Part shown: positions 9,448 through 18,282 of the stretch, in pieces | Layout: every line of letters starts with the position of its first letter | Numbering within the stretch: position 1 is the first letter of the stretch | Source: Lingula anatina | Lineage: Eukaryota > Brachiopoda > Lingulata > Lingulida > Lingulidae | NCBI RefSeq assembly: GCF_001039355.2 | Contig: NW_019774090.1 | Location: forward strand, 1 to 21,190 | Direction: 5' to 3' | Length of the DNA stretch: 21,190 nt | Notes under the pieces: model-generated | Database searches by the model: none | What the model was told of the DNA's origin: nothing | What the model saw: the letters and a program-made list of their open reading frames with translations, nothing else | Made by a program: the position numbers and the translations under genes

Positions 9448-11006
9448 TGGATGGAGTCACGAGTGATGAGTGTTTTAGTATACCTTGCCAGTTGCTGCAA
9501 TTTCATATCCTCTTGCAGCTCCTCTACTTCTATGATGTGACGATCAGGACGCATTCTCCTAGAACTAGACCTTAGGTTATACATGCTGTCAGTGTCAGAA
9601 AGCACTGCTGGTGTGGACTTGGATTTTCTTGGTGAGCTGCGACCTGGTGGTGGCTGTAGCTGTACTCTGGTCCCTTTGTGTTTGATGACTGACGAGTTCT
9701 GCATTCGATTCTCTTGAACTTCAACGTGATTCAAAGACCTTTGTCTTTCCAGAGCCACATTTCTATTGCTTTTATCAGACAACTTGTGCTTCACATGAGA
9801 GCTCACTGAAAATGCATCAGCTTTATTTCTCATGGAGTCTGTAGTCAAAGAAACAGCCCTTGTAATATGTGCCTTGTTCTTGCTGAGTGGATGCTTTTTA
9901 ATCCTTAATTTTACAGATCTCGTTTCCAATTTGTCGCTTTTAGTGCTTGAATCCCTAGAAGAGTTGCATCTGTTTCTTAAGGAGAATCTGTTTTTAATCT
10001 TAGCACTTCCAGGATGTCTAGAACTCGCTGGACCCTCACTATTTCTATTTTTCAGGGGATTGCCTGTAAGCTTCCTATGTGCTTTTTCCTTAGTTTTCCA
10101 CCTCCCAAAATATGCCACATCCCTCTCATTAACTTTGCCTCTGCTATTTCTAGATGAAAGAGCTCTGTTCTTCAATATCACCTTCTCTCTGCTTTGCACA
10201 CTCGGTCTTAGAGATGCTTCAGATCTTGATTTTTTTGATCGGTATTCCTTCACTTTCTTCAGTCTCTCACTCAAAATTTGACTCCTAATACTAGTTTTAC
10301 CAGGCATTTCAGCAGATTTTGCCTTAGACTTAAATCTGTAGGCCTTTGCTTTTGATCGTGTATTGGGATACACTGCTACAGAAGAGTTTTCATTTCTAAC
10401 AGTAGATTGGTGATCAACCTCTCCTTGAACAGGGGCCAGTCTTTCAACTGCAGTATTATCTTTCCCAACCTGCTGTTGTCTTTGTGTAGAAGTTTTGGTG
10501 TGCGGTTGTATTGTCTTCTTTGATGGACGAGATATACTGGGTAACTCAATATCATCATCAGGGGTTCTTTTATCAGCAACACTCATCTTGTTTTTTCTGG
10601 GCCTGTTTGATTTTTCAGAGGGCATTGTGACACAATTGCCATTACTTCCACCTCCTACTTCAGTTTCACTAGTACCTCGAATTAAGACATCAAGTATGGT
10701 ACAATGAGAATTTGCTTTCAATTCTTTTCCATGCCTTTTAAAACCATGTTTGTCAGCTACAGATATATACCACGGTTTTCGATGAAATCTCACAAGACAG
10801 TTTCTAGTTTTGATGGGCCCCGGGTTGTACCTGGGATCTCTCATGTACAGCACGGCTCTCACTACTTGCTCCAGTTCCTTCTGTATTTGCTGTTGTGGCA
10901 CAGCAAGGACACCATCCTGACATGCGCACTGGATTCTGAATTTGTACACAGTGTCGTTGTGTTGCAAGAGCCTGGTCTCTACACCAGGGACCTTAAACGG
11001 CTTCAT
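8331..11006 (-). CDS. MAJIN-like protein (putative meiotic telomere attachment), two coding exons, split by an assembly duplication
   Basis: Coding exons on the minus strand are 11006-9484 and 8466-8331, joined by donor AAG|GTATAC and acceptor TTCTCAG|G, giving 552 residues. The exon end also appears at 8632 in the false duplicate. Residues 1-115 resemble vertebrate MAJIN from memory: KPF at 2-4, ETR at 10-12, VYKFRI at 20-25, ELEQVVRAVL at 44-53, then W79 and KHG at 86-88. In vertebrates MAJIN joins TERB1 and TERB2 to tether meiotic telomeres to the inner nuclear membrane through a C-terminal membrane segment. Here about 120-508 is a long, basic Ser/Lys/Arg-rich, probably disordered stretch. 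The tail SFLKNVMDAFVTPVKRMI looks amphipathic rather than membrane-spanning. Vertebrate MAJIN is roughly 180-260 residues, so this protein is much longer. A good acceptor lies just before the ATG (exon from 11015). Continuing past the donor yields a meaningless His-Thr run from the microsatellite. The gene model is solid; the family call is less so. Confidence 0.75.
8488..9338. repeat. First copy of an 851-bp exact duplication, assembly artefact
   Basis: Every stretch compared matches 9340-10190 at a constant offset of 852, including the same length of the (TG)n(AG)n microsatellite. The two copies are separated only by the N at 9339. This copy repeats the 3' part of the MAJIN-like large exon and the start of its intron, and should be collapsed with the second copy. 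Confidence 0.95.
8533..8595. repeat. (TG)n(AG)n microsatellite inside the last intron of the MAJIN-like gene
   Basis: About 24 TG steps are followed by about seven AG steps. It recurs unchanged at 9385-9447 in the artefactual duplicate. On the gene's strand it reads CT then CA and begins about 35 bases inside the donor of a 165-bp intron (8467-8631). Confidence 0.95.
9339..9339. other. Single-N contig junction
   Basis: This is the only ambiguous base in the window. It lies exactly at the boundary of the two 851-bp copies. Confidence 0.98.
9340..10190. repeat. Second copy of the 851-bp duplication, continuous with the intact exon
   Basis: This copy continues without a break into the rest of the MAJIN-like coding exon (10191-11006), whereas the first copy continues into the last intron and last exon. 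Together they look like two contig ends that overlap. Confidence 0.95.
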
Positions 11007-11015
11007 TGTTTAAAT

Positions 11016-11528
11016 CTGAAAGTGACAAGATAATCAGTGATGATGATGAAAAGGAAAGGGCAACAGAAATTGAATCAATCATTTAATCATGGGTCTCACA
11101 TGCAATAAGAATGCAACTAATTTCAAGTGGCTGACTGTGAAGCTTTGTTTGAATACAAGGTAACGAAATACTCTGCACAGTCTCTTAAACTTGGTATTCA
11201 TGTTTGAGCTTATGGTTTCCGATGTGTACTGGCTGTGCTAACGCATTGCAGTAAACGATGCAAAAAATCTAACGCATGATAATTAAATGCAAAAACCTCA
11301 AAAAGTGTAAAACGACGTCAAGCTTCAATTTTTTAATAACCAAGTTTCATCTCGTTAACGATGAAACGAATGGCAGATTTGGGATTTGGTTTCAAACTCT
11401 CCGAGGCTGAAGTGAATGGCAAACAAGCGGGTAGTAAGTCAAAATGAAATTAAGCTGTTCTTAATTCTAATTGTGTATGTTAAACTGTGCTATTCTGGAC
11501 TGAATGGGCCAATCTAAATGTACTTACG
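11016..11528 (-). other. 5'-UTR intron of the MAJIN-like gene, with donor-side exon end
   Basis: On the minus strand the donor ACTC|GTAAGTAC places the end of a noncoding exon at 11528. The acceptor CACTTTCAG lies at 11016-11017 and the coding exon begins at 11015, nine bases before the ATG. The inferred intron is 512 bp. Both borders fit consensus well, but no transcript is available. Confidence 0.6.
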
Positions 11529-12426
11529 AGTTTCATAAAAAAAAGATAATGCACTTAGATTATGGCATCTGTCGTCGTCTGCACGCTTATCAATTTCAAA
11601 CATGGCGGCTTCTCTAACCCATCTCTAACAAACGCGATTTAAAATTATTGACTTTGACAATGAACCAACTCAAAATATCGATGAAAAATATATTTTATTT
11701 GCCTAAATTCAAGATAGCTCAAATAAAAACAGCTTTGAATTATACATTTTTCTTTGCAGTTTCCCACAATGCAGCAGCAAAACACATTTGACCTACTTAC
11801 GGACTGTCGAACCAAAAATGAGTGAATGTGACTGGAATGATAACTAAATTGTATTTTCTGTTTTTCAGTCGAAAGTAAGTATTCACTGCTTGTATTAAAC
11901 CAAGCATTTTCGATAGAAGGCCAGGGAAATCTACGAAAAAATGATTTGTCGAAGGGCATTGATACTGTAGAGTTGACGTGTTAGATTTCTCATTCAGAGT
12001 AAACCAGGTGGAATGATTGGTATGTGTAGGTTTTGGTTTTAAAGAAATTCGTTGATATATCAAAATAAAGAAAAAAGGTTAAATACTTAAAATGACTCAA
12101 ATTGAAGAAGCTACCCATGCTGAGTATTCAAGTCCAGTGGTCATGAAATTCTAACCAGAAAGGTTAAATAAATATTTTAACTTTATTAAATTAAATTAAA
12201 TATTTTTCATTTATTTTTGTTACCAAGCTGCTAAGGCGTATTTTAAGCTGCAGGTCCCAGGCAGGTTTATCTGAAACTAAGGGTTAACTACTGCATTCAG
12301 CTGTAGTTGACTCTGCTCTGTTCAGAGGGGAAAACAACAGAATGCAAGAGAAACTGAAAAGCTGGGGAAACAGAGACACCAGGAATTTTTGGAAAAAAAT
12401 AATTAAATCAGCGTCTTTCATTTCAG
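11529..12426. promoter_or_regulatory. Divergent promoter region between the MAJIN-like gene and GLCE
   Basis: The two genes are transcribed away from each other here. A YY1-type site, AACATGGCGGC, lies at 11599-11609; such sites often sit just downstream of start sites. A plus-strand donor (GAAA|GTAAGTATT, GT at 11875) could end a GLCE 5'-UTR exon that joins the acceptor at 12425-12426. A further minus-strand donor-like site (GTCC|GTAAGTAG) lies near 11797-11803. The right part (about 12170-12220) is a T/A-rich stretch. Start sites are inferred. Confidence 0.45.
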
Positions 12427-12516
12427 ATTTACTCTTAAACAAGAAGACAAACAGAAAACAACAGACAATGTGAGGACCATAAGAGACTTAGTGTAAACCG
12501 AGAGAGCCAGGAAGAA
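12427..12516 (+). other. GLCE 5' leader with an ATG-TGA minimal upstream ORF
   Basis: The acceptor GTCTTTCATTTCAG ends at 12426, so the leader part of this exon should begin at 12427. It contains one upstream ATG (12468-12470) followed at once by the stop TGA (12471-12473), out of frame with the main start at 12517. Confidence 0.65.
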
Positions 12517-15500
12517 ATGTCAGACGCCATGCGGCTTTCAAGTTTGAATCGTTTCCGGCATCCTGCAATCAGGTTTGCGTTGCCAGTGTTGTCTATAGTG
12601 GCTCTCCTGGTCTCTTTTCACATGTGTTGGAATAAGTGTAGTGACAGGGCTGTCCACAGCCCGACTGGACATCAGGATGATAACTTTTATAGGTGAGAAC
12701 AGAGACAATATTTTATAATATCTGTTAAACTGTTCATGGTTCCAAGGACTCCTGTTTGCTAATATTTAGCCTGATGATGCTCTTGTGTCAGCTGTTTCAT
12801 AAATAATTAGTTCCAAATTTAGCAGTCTTTTATTGCTAATGTGTTAGTAAGCATTATACAAGTTTTTGCACAATATCAATGTACTGTAGAATTTACTGTA
12901 GCGAACTAGCTGTGGACGTGTATCTGTCCAACTATCTATTTATCCTCTTTCCGTCCCTTTCTAAATCCTCAGGGCTTCCTCATTCATTTGGCCACACCAG
13001 AAGACGGGTGACTTTTCTACAGCTTATGGTAACTTCATAGATTTAAAGACATCCAATCTGCAGCAGTAACCTTTTATAAAAACTTAATCTTTTTTTTCCC
13101 AGGGAAGATAGGCCGATAGGACAAGATGAAATATATGACGAGAACTCTGAGCATCTCAACTCAAATGACCTTGGCAAAGGTCAAGGTCAACATAAATCAA
13201 AGCCTGTTGATGAAGTGGAGGAGGAGGAGGATGGTGGTAGAAGTCAAAAGACGTACAAGGCAATACAGTGCCACATTAACGAGGATTATAATATTCCTTG
13301 CAGAAAGGAGGACAAAGAGGTTTATGTTCCATTTAGTTTTGTGCAGAATTATTTTGAGGTAAGGCCAAGTGAAGTGAACTAGGCATTGGTTTTGTGTGAC
13401 TTATTGTGGACAGCACTTATTGGTCCAGCATTAAAATACCTAGTTTTACAAACAACATGCATAGACATTAGTTATATTAGTACACTTACCATTTTTTGCG
13501 TGCATTCTTTCTCACCTTCAGCAGCACTGTTGTTAACACTGTTTTACACTGATAAAATTTTGTTTCATATTCTTGATTTCAGATCACTGGCAGTGTTCAG
13601 CAACAGGAAGATGGCGGAGAAGTGTTAAACTGGCTTCACAGTTACTCCGAGATAAAACAGCTGCGAGAGAAATACTCAACAAAGGGTGTCTTCATGCACT
13701 TTGACCACTACAATGTGGAGGTGCGAGACAGGGTGAAATGTGTCAGTGGGATGGATGGTGAGTGGCCTACTTTTTTCCCTGTCCCCATCCCCTTTTTTTC
13801 TGTCATTCTTGACCCCCTTCTTTCTCTCTCCTTTTTCTCTCTCTCTCATCCCCACTATCTACCCCTCTCTGAAAGTCAGCTCAAACCATTCTCCCTGCCA
13901 AGTCCACAGTAATTCAAACACCTGTATGTATATATATATTTATCTCCAGGTGTCCCAGTGTCCACCCAGTGGGGACCTCAGGGCTACTACTACCCCATAC
14001 AGATCGCCCAGTTTGGCCTCAGTCACTACTCAAAGTTCCTCATTGACACAGAAAAAGCCAGTGTGACCCAGCGTCTTAAAGACGGGCAGGTTAACCGTGA
14101 GCTTTGGGAGGTCCCAGGGGGCGCCACTGTCCACAGCGTAGAGGACGATGATAGAGGAGGGCAAGTAGTGGAGTTTAAGAACACTGGTGAGTTTGTGTGT
14201 GTGTGTGCATGTGTGTGTGTGTGTGTGGGGGGGGGGGGTGATGTTCATCATCCTTCATTAATATGCATATTTGTTTCTGATATTTTATACAGGTGGTCAA
14301 GTTATGGAATTTAGGAATACTGTTGTAGGGGAGGGGTATTCTTTTATAACATATTTATACATATTCTAAATATTTGAGAACTTGACAATGTTTGTTATAT
14401 TTTAATAGTTGTGGCCAGTTTGGGGTATTAAAGAACACAAAATGTCTTGCTCTGAGTGCATGTGTGTGAGTTTGAATTCTAGTTATTTCAGTGTCGTGTT
14501 TTCTATCGATTGCTTATGAAGCTTATTCATCTTTGTTTTCAGAGTCCTTTTCGAAGCCAGGGATTTTCTTTTCACTAGATGAGACAGCAGACTTTGTGTT
14601 AACCTTTGACCTTAAGTTTGAGCACAATGGCAGCCTGACTGTTGAAGTGATGACAAAAGGCAGATCCAAGCAGAAACTGTTCCTAACATACACGTGTAGT
14701 AACGTATTCATAGCTGCCTCTGGGAATAACATTTACCATGGAATAGGTGCCGATAAATGTAGAACATGGCGGACATTCACACGTGATATTGTCACGGATG
14801 TCCAAAAAGGTGCTAAAATATTATGGAAGAAGAAGTATACTAAAAAACACATTTCGAACATAGTGGGGCTTTACCTCCGTGGGCATGGGTGGATCGATAA
14901 CATCTCAACCTCCAGCTCGGCTCACATGGCCCAGTTTTTTGCTGCGGCTGATTGGATGCTGAAGGCCCAGGACGAGGAAGGGGGCTGGCCAATCATGGTG
15001 ACTCGGAGAATCGCAGACGGAACAGTGGAGCTTCCGCCTGGGTGGTACTCTGCCATGGCCCAGGGCCACGCTATGTCCACGCTCACACGTGCCTTTCTAC
15101 GCTCTAAAGATCAGAAATACCTGGATGCTGCAATACGCGGGTTAAAACCCTTTGATGTGAAGAGTAAAGATCATGGGGTTTTAGCAATATTTATGGACAA
15201 ATATGCATGGTATGAAGAATACCCAACTACGCCCAGTTTATTTGTTCTCAATGGATTTATTTACTCCCTCTTGGGGCTTTATGATCTGAAGTCAGTGGCG
15301 CCTGACAACTCTGACGTCCAGCGCCTTTATTCTCAGGGTTTGACCTCTCTCAAGGCCATGCTGCCGCTTTATGACACTGGGTCAGGGACAACGTATGATT
15401 TACGTCATGTCACGATGAGCAGGCCCCCAAACAGGGCGCGATGGGACTATCACACCACACACATAACACAGTTGTTAGTGCTCGCTTCTATTGAGGACGA

Positions 15501-15570
15501 TCCTATTTTCGCTACAATGGCCAAACGGTGGACTGAGTACACAAAAGGAAAAAGATCTCCGCATAATTGA
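12517..15570 (+). CDS. GLCE: D-glucuronyl C5-epimerase (heparan sulfate/heparin), five coding exons
   Basis: Exons 12517-12692, 13103-13358, 13583-13757, 13950-14186 and 14543-15570 all have GT/AG borders and join in frame to 623 residues; the human protein has 617. It converts D-glucuronic acid to L-iduronic acid in N-sulfated heparan sulfate in the Golgi. Residues 20-38 form one hydrophobic segment after a short basic N-terminus, the type II Golgi anchor. An acidic linker (EEEED) follows. Conserved blocks include VEVRDRVKC, STQWGPQGYYYPIQIAQFG, GGWPIMVTR, PGWYSAMAQGHA, WYEEYPTTPS, LPLYDTGSG and RWDYHTTHI. Residues matching the reported human active site (E499, Y500, Y560, R563, Y578, from memory) are E507, Y508, Y566, R569 and Y584. 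The protein appears complete and active. The fourth intron carries decayed copies of the exon 4 end. Confidence 0.97.
13800..13860. repeat. Pyrimidine-rich tract in GLCE intron 3
   Basis: A CT-rich, TCTC-containing run fills the middle of the 13758-13949 intron. It lies well upstream of the acceptor TTTATCTCCAG. Only low-complexity sequence is visible. Confidence 0.7.
14191..14238. repeat. GT-repeat followed by poly(G) directly after the GLCE exon 4 donor
   Basis: The donor ACTG|GTGAGT is followed within a few bases by an interrupted (TG)n run and then about 12 G. The tract may vary in length between individuals and is close to the splice site. Confidence 0.85.
14280..14440 (+). pseudogene. 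Two decayed tandem copies of the GLCE exon 4 end within intron 4
   Basis: Positions 14293-14322 read GQVMEFRNT in the exon 4 frame and follow an acceptor-like TTTTATACAG. The true exon end reads GQVVEFKNT. The donor position reads TT instead of GT, so correct splicing is not expected. A second, weaker copy at about 14397-14436 shares the leader ATATTTTA and the pattern GTGGCCAGT...TTAAAGAACAC. Spacing is about 130 and then about 117 bases. Neither is likely to be a working exon. Confidence 0.6.
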
Positions 15571-16181
15571 AAAATTCCATGTCAGCACAATGTATGGTAA
15601 TGACTTGAAGTTTTTAATCGGGAAAATTGTGAATTTTACAGATACTGTTATTTTTTTCAGTCAATTTTTAAATTTAAAACATTCTAATTGATTTGCAGTA
15701 ACAAAATTGAAAAGCAAGCTAGCCTATAGTTTTGTTCTATGCTGAAAAATCACCACAAATGATAATACAGAAATTAAATTTTTATGATTCTTATGTTATG
15801 TATCTGAAGGATTTAATTTGATGATTTTTGCCCATTTAAAATATCAAGTCATTACTGTATCAATGTTAATATGAGAAATAGTAGCTCTTTACACTAAAGG
15901 ACAAATGTGTGTTTGGAGATGCACATAATTTTTGCAGCATGTTTTACAACATTTTTTGTCCAGCAATCTTCATGGAATACTGAACATGAATTGATAATAA
16001 ATTTTGAAAATCCCTGACACTGAACTATAAGAGGGTAAATGTACTATAAGAGAGATGTTTGAAATTCTCAGTATTCAGAGAAACAAAGCCGAGTTAATCG
16101 TGGAACATATAATCATTAGTCTTCCACAGTGGGAATCGGGCATATTTTTTGTTTCTTTAATAGGAAATTTAGCTATCTATT
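15571..16181 (+). other. GLCE 3' UTR region with candidate poly(A) signals
   Basis: Noncoding AT-rich DNA follows the stop codon. ATTAAA lies at 15773-15778 and AATAAA at 15996-16001, giving two possible poly(A) sites about 0.2 and 0.43 kb beyond the stop. No other gene is seen. Confidence 0.5.
15996..16001 (+). terminator. Candidate poly(A) signal for GLCE (AATAAA)
   Basis: This is a canonical hexamer about 425 bases after the GLCE stop codon. Use is inferred from position only. Confidence 0.45.
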
Positions 16182-16184
16182 TAT

Positions 16185-16359
16185 GGCCCCATTCAGAATA
16201 GGGGACTAACTAGTCCAATGCTCAAATATGGCAACCCACTATAAAGCTTTCCATCTAATCCGCTAATAGACACTGAATAGACATCCCGTGGGGAAGTATT
16301 CAAGTGGGTCGGCCATATTTTACCCTCAGACTAGTTGGTCCCCTATTGTGAATGGGGCC
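16185..16359. mobile_element. 175-bp foldback MITE with TAT target duplication
   Basis: The left end GGCCCCATTCAGAATAGGGG continues to ACTAACTAGT. It matches the reverse complement of the right end over 30 bases with two mismatches. Weaker pairing continues inward (ATATGGCAACCCACT against ATATGGCCGACCCACTT), so the element could fold into a long hairpin. TAT lies directly outside each end (16182-16184 and 16360-16362). There is no coding capacity. Confidence 0.85.
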
Positions 16360-16512
16360 TATCGGTCTTTCAACCATTATTCCAGCAAAAAAAGTAAAAG
16401 CTGCGCCATGCTTATTTTTATGTAAAGTATCCAGTTCTGCAAGGAAGCACAGCATAGAACACAGCAGCCTTTGTATTTGGCTAGAACCTGGTTGCAGTTG
16501 TTGTGAACCTTA

Positions 16513-16712
16513 CACCCCATTTCCATAGATTAGATCGACCTAACTTCCTGGGGGTTCACGCTAAATAGCTGTCAGACGGGCGGACACGAAAGTTAATTAT
16601 CCCCTTACAGCTTGTAGTAGACGGGACGGACATTTAAGTCGGATTATCTGAAAGTAATCTAGTGAGACTCCCTGTGGGGATAGATCGATCTAAAATCTAT
16701 GGGAATAGAGCC
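16513..16712. mobile_element. 200-bp inverted-repeat MITE with TTA target duplication
   Basis: The left end CACCCCATTTCCATAGATTAGATCGACC pairs with the reverse complement of the right end (GGCTCTATTCCCATAGATTTTAGATCGATC), allowing a 2-base gap. TTA flanks both sides (16510-16512 and 16713-16715). TTA duplications and nonautonomous structure are typical of PIF/Harbinger-derived MITEs; that class is inferred. Confidence 0.75.
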
Positions 16713-16715
16713 TTA

Positions 16716-18060
16716 ATGTGAAATAGAAGAGATAATTTCTTTACAGCACTTCTCTAATCATCTCCTCTACATTGTTATGAAACTGCAATCTGTATCATAT
16801 GTACAATTTTATCAATTTATACATGGTGCTCAATTTGTGACTTGAAGTGATGTGAAAAAAATGCATATATTTATGTACAAGCTTTATTTAATGTGTACTA
16901 TACATTTTTATCATACTGAGTAAAGAAATTTGACAGTTAAAACTGCAAATGAGTGAGCACAAATATTCCAATTCTATCATCTACGGCAATGTCTCATCAT
17001 ACGCTATTAACATATAGATTTTATAAATGTATGAAATGCCACTGGCATCAATTACAGCACAGAATGCTCCATACTTTATGAAGAGCTCATCACAAGAACA
17101 TGACAAATTATCAGTTGTGGAACCACAAATCTGCTGATATTTCATTAATCATGAAGAATTCCAGACTCATTAGTAAGCCTCTCAAAGTATCTTGACACTG
17201 CATTAAACATTCTTATCTGCATGTAGCAGGGACTAAACAGAAGAAACTACACAAAATGATAAACCACAGCAACAATAAGCCACATTTACCCAAGTTAGAC
17301 CTGTCCTGCATGAAGAAATTTGTTCAGGTATTTTTTTTTGCTGTTTGGACTTGATGTACACATTAGATTTTTTTGCAAAACAGAATTGTATAGTACCAAT
17401 GTCAACAAAGCGATCTACGTCTAGACAAAATAATATCAGAACTGAAGAATGGTACTTGTCTTGATTTTTTTTTTTCATACCAAAATGACAGCAAGTTAAC
17501 AAATGTGTAATGATAAAAATGTTCAAAATCCTCCTGTTTTTATAATCTCTCAGTATAACAGCTACAGGATTACAAACTGGTTGTACTATGAAACAAGCTT
17601 AGACATAATCCCTCCTACCTGGTGTGTGTAACATCCTCAGCAATGTCTCCATCATGATTGATTAAATATGATCTAATTTACACTCTTTTTCTTTGTGATG
17701 CATGAGTAGAGAAGATCTGGTTTTGAAAAAACCAAAGATCATTATCATCTCTGCCATGCAATGTCCAACAAAAAGCTTCTACGCTGAATATATAATTACA
17801 CAAATCAAAGTAATGAACTAATGTGCTTAGGATTTTTTTATAGAGAACTAGCTTTTTTGAGGGGGGAGGGTATTCTACAAGCAAGTGAACCTTGGAGTTG
17901 CAACAATGACGTGTGATATTTGCAAAATTTTGTCCTGCCCCATTATTTTCTTTGCTTTATTCTATAGTGCCCTCCAATATGGAAAGAAAACAACAGTAAT
18001 ATAGAACAATTATGCAAATATTACACATATTGTACATGTGACAGTCTCACTGTTATTCGT
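16716..18060. other. Intergenic DNA between the convergent GLCE and caspase genes
   Basis: This AT-rich DNA holds no supported gene or RNA. A possible poly(A) signal for the minus-strand caspase is AATAAA (plus-strand TTTATT at 17956-17961), about 320 bases past its stop codon. Confidence 0.45.
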
Positions 18061-18066
18061 CAAAGG

Positions 18067-18180
18067 CAAGGCTCAACATTAAGTTTTATCACCACATGTC
18101 CTTTGGACAGGTGGTCATAAATTTAACCTGTCCAAACTGAAGTTTTACCTGTCCGAGACAGGTGCTAGTGTCGAGCCCTG
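18067..18180. mobile_element. 114-bp foldback element, probably in the caspase 3' UTR
   Basis: The ends CAAGGCTCAACATTA and CAGGGCTCGACACTA (right end, reverse complement) match at 12 of 15 bases. AAAGG lies directly outside each end (18062-18066 and 18181-18185), as a 5-bp duplication would. Inside are repeated octamers of the GGACAGGT/ACCTGTCC type, which can form hairpins, for example ACATGTCC-TTT-GGACAGGT and ACCTGTC-CGA-GACAGGT. Confidence 0.6.
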
Positions 18181-18282
18181 AAAGGTTCAGTTTTTGTGGA
18201 ATGACCCTTCCTTTTTTATGGTGTATATATTTCAATGGACAAAAGTTGCACAGCAAAACCCTGGCGAAAGTCTGTGAGAAAA

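Noticed and set aside
9372-9483. C-terminal His-Thr repeat extension of the MAJIN-like open frame
   Set aside because: It is read-through into the CA microsatellite past a good splice donor. Splicing to 8466 gives a clean C-terminus.
8980-10281. Plus-strand Leu/Phe-rich frames looking like membrane proteins
   Set aside because: They are antisense shadows of the Lys/Arg/Ser-rich MAJIN-like exon.
14491-14542. Start of the last GLCE exon as an independent gene start
   Set aside because: The first 17 codons are intron; the acceptor TTGTTTTCAG at 14542 restores the exact epimerase frame.
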